Shown one piece after another: positions 37,141-49,150 of a stretch of DNA of 64,000 nt. Positions within the stretch are counted from its first letter, which is position 1; every line of letters begins with the position of its first letter. Under the pieces are notes generated by a model. The model saw nothing but the letters and a program-made list of their open reading frames with translations, had not been told where the DNA came from and made no database searches. The stretch lies in contig NW_027017975.1 of assembly GCF_032854445.1 (NCBI RefSeq), positions 1 through 64,000 of the forward strand, given 5' to 3'. This DNA is from Liolophura sinensis (taxonomy: Eukaryota; Mollusca; Polyplacophora; Chitonida; Chitonidae). A program made the position numbers and the translations under genes.

Positions 37141-37206
37141 CCGATTTCAATTCGCAAAAAGACCAGGCAAAAATCCAAAAGTGGAAAAACTGTTCCAATG
37201 CTGCTG
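37141..37206 (+). other. Exon-like 66-base block ending in a strong donor-like site (one example)
   Basis: The block follows GTTAGTGTAG (acceptor-like) and ends CTGCTG before GTAAGAGG, a strong 5' splice-site match. Read in phase 1 it is open for 22 codons in this unit and rich in Lys, Gln and Asn. It would join in frame with the 48-base block upstream and with the open stretch that begins ATCACGTGCCC downstream. Against coding: the common AATTAGC variant and the common GTAGAAAA variant each put TAG into this frame, so many units are broken here. This is a candidate relic of a gene fragment at best. Confidence 0.2.
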
Positions 37207-40200
37207 GTAAGAGGCTAATCCGACGTATTTTTTGACGAGAAATCGAATGGTGCAAACCGCGTTGCTCTCCGACCAATACTTTTGGCTGTAGCCACAAATG
37301 AATAATCATTGATGTAAAGATCACGTGCCCAGCAACGGCTCTTACTCCATGGAAACCAAGGAAATTTGCAATTTTTCAACAGCTGGAGATGCCTGGCCCA
37401 ATTGCGCATCTTTTGGCACCTTATTGATGTGGGTCAGTGTTCAATTGTACTTTTTACAGCGGACTGTATCAAGTACCTTGTGTCTTTTTTATATACAAAT
37501 GGTGTGGTTTTTCTACATGTAGATAAAGACATTGAGTTTGTCTTCGACTTAGAAGTAAGACATTTGCTGGGTGAGTTAAATGGGCTTGGCCCAAAGATTT
37601 GACGTCGTCTGGGCTACCGAAGGGCACATAACTTATAATGAAAAGTTGAATATAGTAATGACCAGTCGCGATTGTACATAGTTAATGTAGCCGATTTCAA
37701 TTCGCAAAAAGACCAGGCAAAAATCCAAAAGTGGAAAATTTGTTCCAATGCTGTTGGTAAGAGGCTAATCCGACGTATTTTTTGACGAGAAATCGAATGG
37801 TGCAAACCGCGTTGCTCTCCGACCAATACTTTTGGCTGTAGCCACAAATGAATAATCATTGATGTCAAGATCACGTGCCCAGCAACGGCTCTTACTCCAT
37901 GGAAACCAAGGAAATTTGCAATTTTTCAACAGCTGGAGATGCCTGGCCCAATTGCGCATCTTTTGGCACCTTATTGATGTGGGTCAGTGTTCAATTGTAC
38001 TTTTTACAGCGCACTGTATCAAGTACCTTGTGTTTTTCTTATATACAAATGGTGTGGTTTTTCTACATGTAGATAAAGACATTGAGTTTATCTTCGACTT
38101 AGAAGTAAGACAACTCCTGGGTGAGTTAAATGGGCTTGGCCCAAAGATTTGACGTCGTCTGGGCTACCGAAGGGCACATAAGTTATAATGAAAAGTTGAA
38201 TATAGTAATGACCAGTCGCGATTGTACATAGTTAATGTAGCCGATTTCAATTCGCAAAAAGACCAGGCAAAAATCCAAAAGTAGAAAAACTGTTCCAATG
38301 CTGTTGGTAAGAGGCTAATCCGACGTATTTTTTGACGAGAAATCGAATGGTGCAAACCGCGTTGCTCTCCGACCAATACTTTTGGCTGTAGCCACAAATG
38401 AATAATCATTGATGTCAAGATCACGTGCCCAGCAACGGCTCTTACTCCATGGAAACCAAGGAAATTTGCAATTTTTCAACAGCTGGAGATGCCTGGCCCA
38501 ATTGCGCATCTTTTGGCACCTTATTGATGTGGGTCAGTGTTCAATTGTACTTTTTACAGCGGACTGTATCAAGTACCTTGTGTTTTTTTTATATACAAAT
38601 GGTGTGGTTTTTCTACATGTAGATAAAGACATTGAGTTTGTCTTCGACTTAGAAGTAAGACAACTGCTGGGTGAGTTAAATGGGCTTGGCCCAAAGATTT
38701 GACGTCGTCTGGGCTACCGAAGGGCACATAACTTATAATGAAAAGTTGAATATAGTAATGACCAGTCGCGATTGTACATAGTTAATGTAGCCGATTTCAA
38801 TTCGCAAAAAGACCAGGCAAAAATCCAAAAGTGGAAAATTTGTTCCAATGCTGTTGGTAAGAGGCTAATCCGACGTATTTTTTGACGAGAAATCGAATGG
38901 TGCAAACCGCGTTGCTCTCCGACCAATACTTTTGGCTGTAGCCACAAATGAATAATCATTGATGTCAAGATCACGTGCCCAGCAACGGCTCTTACTCCAT
39001 GGAAACCAAGGAAATTTGCAATTTTTCAACAGCTGGAGATGCCTGGCCCAATTGCGCATCTTTTGGCACCTTATTGATGTGGGTCAGTGTTCAATTGTAC
39101 TTTTTACAGCGCACTGTATCAAGTACCTTGTGTTTTTCTTATATACAAATGGTGTGGTTTTTCTACATGTAGATAAAGACATTGAGTTTATCTTCGACTT
39201 AGAAGTAAGACAACTCCTGGGTGAGTTAAATGGGCTTGGCCCAAAGATTTGACGTCGTCTGGGCTACCGAAGGGCACATAACTTATAATGAAAAGTTGAA
39301 TATAGTAATGACCAGTCGCGATTGTACATAGTTAATGTAGCCGATTTCAATTCGCAAAAAGACCAGGCAAAAATCCAAAAGTGGAAAAACTGTTCCAATG
39401 CTGCTGGTAAGAGACTAATCCGACGTATTTTTTGACGAGAAATCGAATGGTGCAAACCGCGTTGCTCTCCGACCAATACTTTTGGCTGTAGCCACAAATG
39501 AATAATCATTGATGTCAAGATCACGTGCCCAGCAACGGCTCTTACTCCATGGAAACCAAGGAAATTTGCAATTTTTCAACAGCTGGAGATGCCTGGCCCA
39601 ATTGCGCATCTTTTGGCACCTTATTGATGTGGGTCAGTGTTCAATTGTACTTTTTACAGCGGACTGTATCAAGTACCTTGTGTTTTTTTTATATACAAAT
39701 GGTGTGGTTTTTCTACATGTAGATAAAGACATTGAGTTTGTCTTCGACTTAGAAGTAAGACATTTGCTGGGTGAGTTAAATGGGCTTGGCCCAAAGATTT
39801 GACGTCGTCTGTGCTACCGAAGGGCACATAACTTATAATGAAAAGTTGAATATAGTAATGACCAGTCGCGATTGTACATAGTTAATGTAGCCGATTTCAA
39901 TTCGCAAAAAGACCAGGCAAAAATCCAAAAGTGGAAAAACTGTTCCAATGCTGCTGGTAAGAGGCTAATCCGACGTATTTTTTGACGAGAAATCGAATGG
40001 TGCAAACCGCGTTGCTCTCCGACCAATACTTTTGGCTGTAGCCACAAATGAATAATCATTGATGTCAAGATCACGTGCCCAGCAACGGCTCTTACTCCAT
40101 GGAAACCAAGGAAATTTGCAATTTTTCAACAGCTGGAGATGCCTGGCCCAATTGCGCATCTTTTGGCACCTTATTGATGTGGGTCAGTGTTCAATTGTAC

Positions 40201-42000
40201 TTTTTACAGCGGACTGTATCAAGTACCTTGTGTTTTTTTTATATACAAATGGTGTGGTTTTTCTACATGTAGATAAAGACATTGAGTTTGTCTTCGACTT
40301 AGAAGTAAGACATTTGCTGGGTGAGTTAAATGGGCTTGGCCCAAAGATTTGACGTCGTCTGTGCTACCGAAGGGCACATAACTTATAATGAACAGTTGAA
40401 TATAGTAATGACCAGTCGCGATTGTACATAGTTAGTGTAGCCCATTTCAATTCGCAAAAAGACCAGGCAAAAATCCAAAAGTGGAAAAACTGTTCCAATG
40501 CTGCTGGTAAGAGGCTAATCCGACGTATTTTTTGACGAGAAATCGAATGGTGCAAACCGCGTTGCTCTCCGACCAATACTTTTGGCTGTAGCCACAAATG
40601 AATAATCATTGATGTAAAGATCACGTGCCCAGCAACGGCTCTTACTCCATGGAAACCAAGGAAATTTGCAATTTTTCAACAGCTGGAGATGCCTGGCCCA
40701 ATTGCGCATCTTTTGGCACCTTATTGATGTGGGTCAGTGTTCAATTGTACTTTTTACAGCGGACTGTATCAAGTACCTGGTGTTTTTTTTATATACAAAT
40801 GGTGTGGTTTTTCTACATGTAGATAAAGACATTGAGTTTGTCTTCGACTTAGAAGTAAGACATTTGCTGGGTGAGTTAAATGGGCTTGGCCCAAAGATTT
40901 GACGTCGTCTGGGCTACCGAAGGGCACATAACTTATAATGAAAAGTTGAATATAGTAATGACCAGTCGCGATTGTACATAGTTAATGTAGCCGATTTCAA
41001 TTCGCAAAAAGACCAGGCAAAAATCCAAAAGTGGAAAATTTGTTCCAATGCTGTTGGTAAGAGGCTAATCCGACGTATTTTTTGACGAGAAATCGAATGG
41101 TGCAAACCGCGTTGCTCTCCGACCAATACTTTTGGCTGTAGCCACAAATGAATAATCATTGATGTCAAGATCACGTGCCCAGCAACGGCTCTTACTCCAT
41201 GGAAACCAAGGAAATTTGCAATTTTTCAACAGCTGGAGATGCCTGGCCCAATTGCGCATCTTTTGGCACCTTATTGATGTGGGTCAGTGTTCAATTGTAC
41301 TTTTTACAGCGCACTGTATCAAGTACCTTGTGTTTTTCTTATATACAAATGGTGTGGTTTTTCTACATGTAGATAAAGACATTGAGTTTATCTTCGACTT
41401 AGAAGTAAGACAACTACTGGGTGAGTTAAATGGGCTTGGCCCAAAGATTTGACGTCGTCTGGGCTACCGAAGGGCACATAACTTATAATGAACAGTTGAA
41501 TATAGTAATGACCAGTCGCGATTGTACATAGTTAGTGTAGCCCATTTCAATTCGCAAAAAGACCAGGCAAAAATCCAAAAGTGGAAAAACTGTTCCAATG
41601 CTGCTGGTAAGAGGCTAATCCGACGTATTTTTTGACGAGAAATCGAATGGTGCAAACCGCGTTGCTCTCCGACCAATACTTTTGGCTGTAGCCACAAATG
41701 AATAATCATTGATGTAAAGATCACGTGCCCAGCAACGGCTCTTACTCCATGGAAACCAAGGAAATTTGCAATTTTTCAACAGCTGGAGATGCCTGGCCCA
41801 ATTGCGCATCTTTTGGCACCTTATTGATGTGGGTCAGTGTTTAATTGTACTTTTTACAGCGGACTGTATCAAGTACCTGGTGTTTTTTTTATATACAAAT
41901 GGTGTGGTTTTTCTACATGTAGATAAAGACATTGAGTTTGTCTTCGACTTAGAAGTAAGACATTTGCTGGGTGAGTTAAATGGGCTTGGCCCAAAGATTT

Positions 42001-45000
42001 GACGTCGTCTGGGCTACCGAAGGGCACATAACTTATAATGAAAAGTTGAATATAGTAATGACCAGTCGCGATTGTACATAGTTAATGTAGCCGATTTCAA
42101 TTCGCAAAAAGACCAGGCAAAAATCCAAAAGTGGAAAATTTGTTCCAATGCTGTTGGTAAGAGGCTAATCCGACGTATTTTTTGACGAGAAATCGAATGG
42201 TGCAAACCGCGTTGCTCTCCGACCAATACTTTTGGCTGTAGCCACAAATGAATAATCATTGATGTCAAGATCACGTGCCCAGCAACGGCTCTTACTCCAT
42301 GGAAACCAAGGAAATTTGCAATTTTTCAACAGCTGGAGATGCCTGGCCCAATTGCGCATCTTTTGGCACCTTATTGATGTGGGTCAGTGTTCAATTGTAC
42401 TTTTTACAGCGCACTGTATCAAGTACCTTGTGTTTTTCTTATATACAAATGGTGTGGTTTTTCTACATGTAGATAAAGACATTGAGTTTATCTTCGACTT
42501 AGAAGTAAGACAACTACTGGGTGAGTTAAATGGGCTTGGCCCAAAGATTTGACGTCGTCTGGGCTACCGAAGGGCACATAACTTATAATGAAAAGTTGAA
42601 TATAGTAATGACCAGTCGCGATTGTACATAGTTAATGTAGCCGATTTCAATTCGCAAAAAGACCAGGCAAAAATCCAAAAGTGGAAAAACTGTTCCAATG
42701 CTGCTGGTAAGAGACTAATCCGACGTATTTTTTGACGAGAAATCGAATGGTGCAAACCGCGTTGCTCTCCGACCAATACTTTTGGCTGTAGCCACAAATG
42801 AATAATCATTGATGTCAAGATCACGTGCCCAGCAACGGCTCTTACTCCATGGAAACCAAGGAAATTTGCAATTTTTCAACAGCTGGAGATGCCTGGCCCA
42901 ATTGCGCATCTTTTGGCACCTTATTGATGTGGGTCAGTGTTCAATTGTACTTTTTACAGCGGACTGTATCAAGTACCTTGTGTTTTTTTTATATACAAAT
43001 GGTGTGGTTTTTCTACATGTAGATAAAGACATTGAGTTTGTCTTCGACTTAGAAGTAAGACATTTGCTGGGTGAGTTAAATGGGCTTGGCCCAAAGATTT
43101 GACGTCGTCTGTGCTACCGAAGGGCACATAACTTATAATGAACAGTTGAATATAGTAATGACCAGTCGCGATTGTACATAGTTAGTGTAGCCCATTTCAA
43201 TTCGCAAAAAGACCAGGCAAAAATCCAAAAGTGGAAAAACTGTTCCAATGCTGCTGGTAAGAGGCTAATCCGACGTATTTTTTGACGAGAAATCGAATGG
43301 TGCAAACCGCGTTGCTCTCCGACCAATACTTTTGGCTGTAGCCACAAATGAATAATCATTGATGTAAAGATCACGTGCCCAGCAACGGCTCTTACTCCAT
43401 GGAAACCAAGGAAATTTGCAATTTTTCAACAGCTGGAGATGCCTGGCCCAATTGCGCATCTTTTGGCACCTTATTGATGTGGGTCAGTGTTCAATTGTAC
43501 TTTTTACAGCGGACTGTATCAAGTACCTTGTGTCTTTTTTATATACAAATGGTGTGGTTTTTCTACATGTAGATAAAGACATTGAGTTTGTCTTCGACTT
43601 AGAAGTAAGACATTTGCTGGGTGAGTTAAATGGGCTTGGCCCAAAGATTTGACGTCGTCTGGGCTACCGAAGGGCACATAACTTATAATGAAAAGTTGAA
43701 TATAGTAATGACCAGTCGCGATTGTACATAGTTAATGTAGCCGATTTCAATTCGCAAAAAGACCAGGCAAAAATCCAAAAGTGGAAAATTTGTTCCAATG
43801 CTGTTGGTAAGAGGCTAATCCGACGTATTTTTTGACGAGAAATCGAATGGTGCAAACCGCGTTGCTCTCCGACCAATACTTTTGGCTGTAGCCACAAATG
43901 AATAATCATTGATGTCAAGATCACGTGCCCAGCAACGGCTCTTACTCCATGGAAACCAAGGAAATTTGCAATTTTTCAACAGCTGGAGATGCCTGGCCCA
44001 ATTGCGCATCTTTTGGCACCTTATTGATGTGGGTCAGTGTTCAATTGTACTTTTTACAGCGCACTGTATCAAGTACCTTGTGTTTTTCTTATATACAAAT
44101 GGTGTGGTTTTTCTACATGTAGATAAAGACATTGAGTTTATCTTCGACTTAGAAGTAAGACAACTGCTGGGTGAGTTAAATGGGCTTGGCCCAAAGATTT
44201 GACGTCGTCTGGGCTACCGAAGGGCACATAAGTTATAATGAAAAGTTGAATATAGTAATGACCAGTCGCGATTGTACATAGTTAATGTAGCCGATTTCAA
44301 TTCGCAAAAAGACCAGGCAAAAATCCAAAAGTAGAAAAACTGTTCCAATGCTGTTGGTAAGAGGCTAATCCGACGTATTTTTTGACGAGAAATCGAATGG
44401 TGCAAACCGCGTTGCTCTCCGACCAATACTTTTGGCTGTAGCCACAAATGAATAATCATTGATGTCAAGATCACGTGCCCAGCAACGGCTCTTACTCCAT
44501 GGAAACCAAGGAAATTTGCAATTTTTCAACAGCTGGAGATGCCTGGCCCAATTGCGCATCTTTTGGCACCTTATTGATGTGGGTCAGTGTTCAATTGTAC
44601 TTTTTACAGCGGACTGTATCAAGTACCTTGTGTTTTTTTTATATACAAATGGTGTGGTTTTTCTACATGTAGATAAAGACATTGAGTTTGTCTTCGACTT
44701 AGAAGTAAGACAACTGCTGGGTGAGTTAAATGGGCTTGGCCCAAAGATTTGACGTCGTCTGGGCTACCGAAGGGCACATAACTTATAATGAAAAGTTGAA
44801 TATAGTAATGACCAGTCGCGATTGTACATAGTTAATGTAGCCGATTTCAATTAGCAAAAAGACCAGACAAAAATCCAAAAGTGGAAAAACTGTTCCAATG
44901 CTGCTGGTAAGAGGCTAATCCGACGTATTTTTTGACGAGAAATCGAATGGTGCAAACCGCGTTGCTCTCCGACCAATACTTTTGGCTGTAGCCACAAATG

Positions 45001-48000
45001 AATAATCATTGATGTCAAGATCACGTGCCCAGCAACGGCTCTTACTCCATGGAAACCAAGGAAATTTGCAATTTTTCAACAGCTGGAGATGCCTGGCCCA
45101 ATTGCGCATCTTTTGGCACCTTATTGATGTGGGTCAGTGTTCAATTGTACTTTTTACAGCGCACTGTATCAAGTACCTTGTGTTTTTCTTATATACAAAT
45201 GGTGTGGTTTTTCTACATGTAGATAAAGACATTGAGTTTATCTTCGACTTAGAAGTAAGACAACTACTGGGTGAGTTAAATGGGCTTGGCCCAAAGATTT
45301 GACGTCGTCTGGGCTACCGAAGGGCACATAACTTATAATGAAAAGTTGAATATAGTAATGACCAGTCGCGATTGTACATAGTTAATGTAGCCGATTTCAA
45401 TTCGCAAAAAGACCAGGCAAAAATCCAAAAGTGGAAAAACTGTTCCAATGCTGCTGGTAAGAGACTAATCCGACGTATTTTTTGACGAGAAATCGAATGG
45501 TGCAAACCGCGTTGCTCTCCGACCAATACTTTTGGCTGTAGCCACAAATGAATAATCATTGATGTCAAGATCACGTGCCCAGCAACGGCTCTTACTCCAT
45601 GGAAACCAAGGAAATTTGCAATTTTTCAACAGCTGGAGATGCCTGGCCCAATTGCGCATCTTTTGGCACCTTATTGATGTGGGTCAGTGTTCAATTGTAC
45701 TTTTTACAGCGGACTGTATCAAGTACCTTGTGTTTTTTTTATATACAAATGGTGTGGTTTTTCTACATGTAGATAAAGACATTGAGTTTGTCTTCGACTT
45801 AGAAGTAAGACATTTGCTGGGTGAGTTAAATGGGCTTGGCCCAAAGATTTGACGTCGTCTGTGCTACCGAAGGGCACATAACTTATAATGAACAGTTGAA
45901 TATAGTAATGACCAGTCGCGATTGTACATAGTTAGTGTAGCCCATTTCAATTCGCAAAAAGACCAGGCAAAAATCCAAAAGTGGAAAAACTGTTCCAATG
46001 CTGCTGGTAAGAGGCTAATCCGACGTATTTTTTGACGAGAAATCGAATGGTGCAAACCGCGTTGCTCTCCGACCAATACTTTTGGCTGTAGCCACAAATG
46101 AATAATCATTGATGTCAAGATCACGTGCCCAGCAACGGCTCTTACTCCATGGAAACCAAGGAAATTTGCAATTTTTCAACAGCTGGAGATGCCTGGCCCA
46201 ATTGCGCATCTTTTGGCACCTTATTGATGTGGGTCAGTGTTCAATTGTACTTTTTACAGCGCACTGTATCAAGTACCTTGTGTTTTTCTTATATACAAAT
46301 GGTGTGGTTTTTCTACATGTAGATAAAGACATTGAGTTTATCTTCGACTTAGAAGTAAGACAACTACTGGGTGAGTTAAATGGGCTTGGCCCAAAGATTT
46401 GACGTCGTCTGGGCTACCGAAGGGCACATAACTTATAATGAAAAGTTGAATATAGTAATGACCAGTCGCGATTGTACATAGTTAATGTAGCCGATTTCAA
46501 TTCGCAAAAAGACCAGGCAAAAATCCAAAAGTGGAAAAACTGTTCCAATGCTGCTGGTAAGAGACTAATCCGACGTATTTTTTGACGAGAAATCGAATGG
46601 TGCAAACCGCGTTGCTCTCCGACCAATACTTTTGGCTGTAGCCACAAATGAATAATCATTGATGTCAAGATCACGTGCCCAGCAACGGCTCTTACTCCAT
46701 GGAAACCAAGGAAATTTGCAATTTTTCAACAGCTGGAGATGCCTGGCCCAATTGCGCATCTTTTGGCACCTTATTGATGTGGGTCAGTGTTCAATTGTAC
46801 TTTTTACAGCGGACTGTATCAAGTACCTTGTGTTTTTTTTATATACAAATGGTGTGGTTTTTCTACATGTAGATAAAGACATTGAGTTTGTCTTCGACTT
46901 AGAAGTAAGACATTTGCTGGGTGAGTTAAATGGGCTTGGCCCAAAGATTTGACGTCGTCTGTGCTACCGAAGGGCACATAACTTATAATGAACAGTTGAA
47001 TATAGTAATGACCAGTCGCGATTGTACATAGTTAGTGTAGCCCATTTCAATTCGCAAAAAGACCAGGCAAAAATCCAAAAGTGGAAAAACTGTTCCAATG
47101 CTGCTGGTAAGAGGCTAATCCGACGTATTTTTTGACGAGAAATCGAATGGTGCAAACCGCGTTGCTCTCCGACCAATACTTTTGGCTGTAGCCACAAATG
47201 AATAATCATTGATGTAAAGATCACGTGCCCAGCAACGGCTCTTACTCCATGGAAACCAAGGAAATTTGCAATTTTTCAACAGCTGGAGATGCCTGGCCCA
47301 ATTGCGCATCTTTTGGCACCTTATTGATGTGGGTCAGTGTTCAATTGTACTTTTTACAGCGGACTGTATCAAGTACCTTGTGTCTTTTTTATATACAAAT
47401 GGTGTGGTTTTTCTACATGTAGATAAAGACATTGAGTTTGTCTTCGACTTAGAAGTAAGACATTTGCTGGGTGAGTTAAATGGGCTTGGCCCAAAGATTT
47501 GACGTCGTCTGGGCTACCGAAGGGCACATAACTTATAATGAAAAGTTGAATATAGTAATGACCAGTCGCGATTGTACATAGTTAATGTAGCCGATTTCAA
47601 TTCGCAAAAAGACCAGGCAAAAATCCAAAAGTGGAAAATTTGTTCCAATGCTGTTGGTAAGAGGCTAATCCGACGTATTTTTTGACGAGAAATCGAATGG
47701 TGCAAACCGCGTTGCTCTCCGACCAATACTTTTGGCTGTAGCCACAAATGAATAATCATTGATGTCAAGATCACGTGCCCAGCAACGGCTCTTACTCCAT
47801 GGAAACCAAGGAAATTTGCAATTTTTCAACAGCTGGAGATGCCTGGCCCAATTGCGCATCTTTTGGCACCTTATTGATGTGGGTCAGTGTTCAATTGTAC
47901 TTTTTACAGCGCACTGTATCAAGTACCTTGTGTTTTTCTTATATACAAATGGTGTGGTTTTTCTACATGTAGATAAAGACATTGAGTTTATCTTCGACTT

Positions 48001-49150
48001 AGAAGTAAGACAACTGCTGGGTGAGTTAAATGGGCTTGGCCCAAAGATTTGACGTCGTCTGGGCTACCGAAGGGCACATAAGTTATAATGAAAAGTTGAA
48101 TATAGTAATGACCAGTCGCGATTGTACATAGTTAATGTAGCCGATTTCAATTCGCAAAAAGACCAGGCAAAAATCCAAAAGTAGAAAAACTGTTCCAATG
48201 CTGTTGGTAAGAGGCTAATCCGACGTATTTTTTGACGAGAAATCGAATGGTGCAAACCGCGTTGCTCTCCGACCAATACTTTTGGCTGTAGCCACAAATG
48301 AATAATCATTGATGTCAAGATCACGTGCCCAGCAACGGCTCTTACTCCATGGAAACCAAGGAAATTTGCAATTTTTCAACAGCTGGAGATGCCTGGCCCA
48401 ATTGCGCATCTTTTGGCACCTTATTGATGTGGGTCAGTGTTCAATTGTACTTTTTACAGCGGACTGTATCAAGTACCTTGTGTTTTTTTTATATACAAAT
48501 GGTGTGGTTTTTCTACATGTAGATAAAGACATTGAGTTTGTCTTCGACTTAGAAGTAAGACAACTGCTGGGTGAGTTAAATGGGCTTGGCCCAAAGATTT
48601 GACGTCGTCTGGGCTACCGAAGGGCACATAACTTATAATGAAAAGTTGAATATAGTAATGACCAGTCGCGATTGTACATAGTTAATGTAGCCGATTTCAA
48701 TTAGCAAAAAGACCAGACAAAAATCCAAAAGTGGAAAAACTGTTCCAATGCTGCTGGTAAGAGGCTAATCCGACGTATTTTTTGACGAGAAATCGAATGG
48801 TGCAAACCGCGTTGCTCTCCGATTAACACTTTTGGCTGTAGCCACAAATGAATAATCATTGATGTCAAGATCACGTGCCCAGCAACGGCTCTTACTCCAT
48901 GGAAACCAAGGAAATTTGCAATTTTTCAACAGCTGGAGATGCCTGGCCCAATTGCGCATCTTTTGGCACCTTATTGATGTGGGTCAGTGTTCAATTGTAC
49001 TTTTTACAGCGGACTGTATCAAGTACCTTGTGTTTTTTTTATATACAAATGGTGTGGTTTTTCTACATGTAGATAAAGACATTGAGTTTGTCTTCGACTT
49101 AGAAGTAAGACATTTGCTGGGTGAGTTAAATGGGCTTGGCCCAAAGATTT
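42001..49150 (+). repeat. 13 units with a 7-unit (3,850-bp) period
   Basis: Order from 42001: C, A (GAGACTA), B (GTGTCTTTT), C, E, F/C hybrid, A (GAGACTA), B/C hybrid, A (GAGACTA), B (GTGTCTTTT), C, E, F. The stretch from about 42,150 to 44,970 and the stretch from about 46,000 to 48,820 look identical by eye at an offset of 3,850. Both end in an F unit with the rare GACCAGACAAAA (near 44,862 and 48,712), after which they diverge at GACCAAT against GATTAAC. The B/C hybrid at 45851 changes type in mid-unit, which marks the probable exchange point. Confidence 0.92.

Larger units (their letters stand above)
33751..42000 (+). repeat. 15 units of exact 550-bp length with a 9-unit period
   Basis: Order from 33751: C, A (GAGACTA), D, B, C, A, B (GTGTCTTTT), C, E, C, A (GAGACTA), D, B, C, B. 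The run C-A-D-B-C at 33751-36500 recurs at 38701-41450, an offset of exactly 4,950 (nine units). The B and C pair at 40351-41450 then recurs at 41451 onward with an offset of 1,100; both B units carry the unique TACCTGGTG (near 40,777 and 41,877). No unit shows a net length change. The unit at 41451 is a hybrid: it opens GGGCT like the unit after a C but continues as B. Confidence 0.9.

Noticed and set aside
37131-37160. Dinoflagellate spliced-leader-like stretch (GTAGCCGATTTC or GTAGCCCATTTC)
   Set aside because: Only the first half resembles the known leader; the second half and a proper donor site at the right distance are missing.
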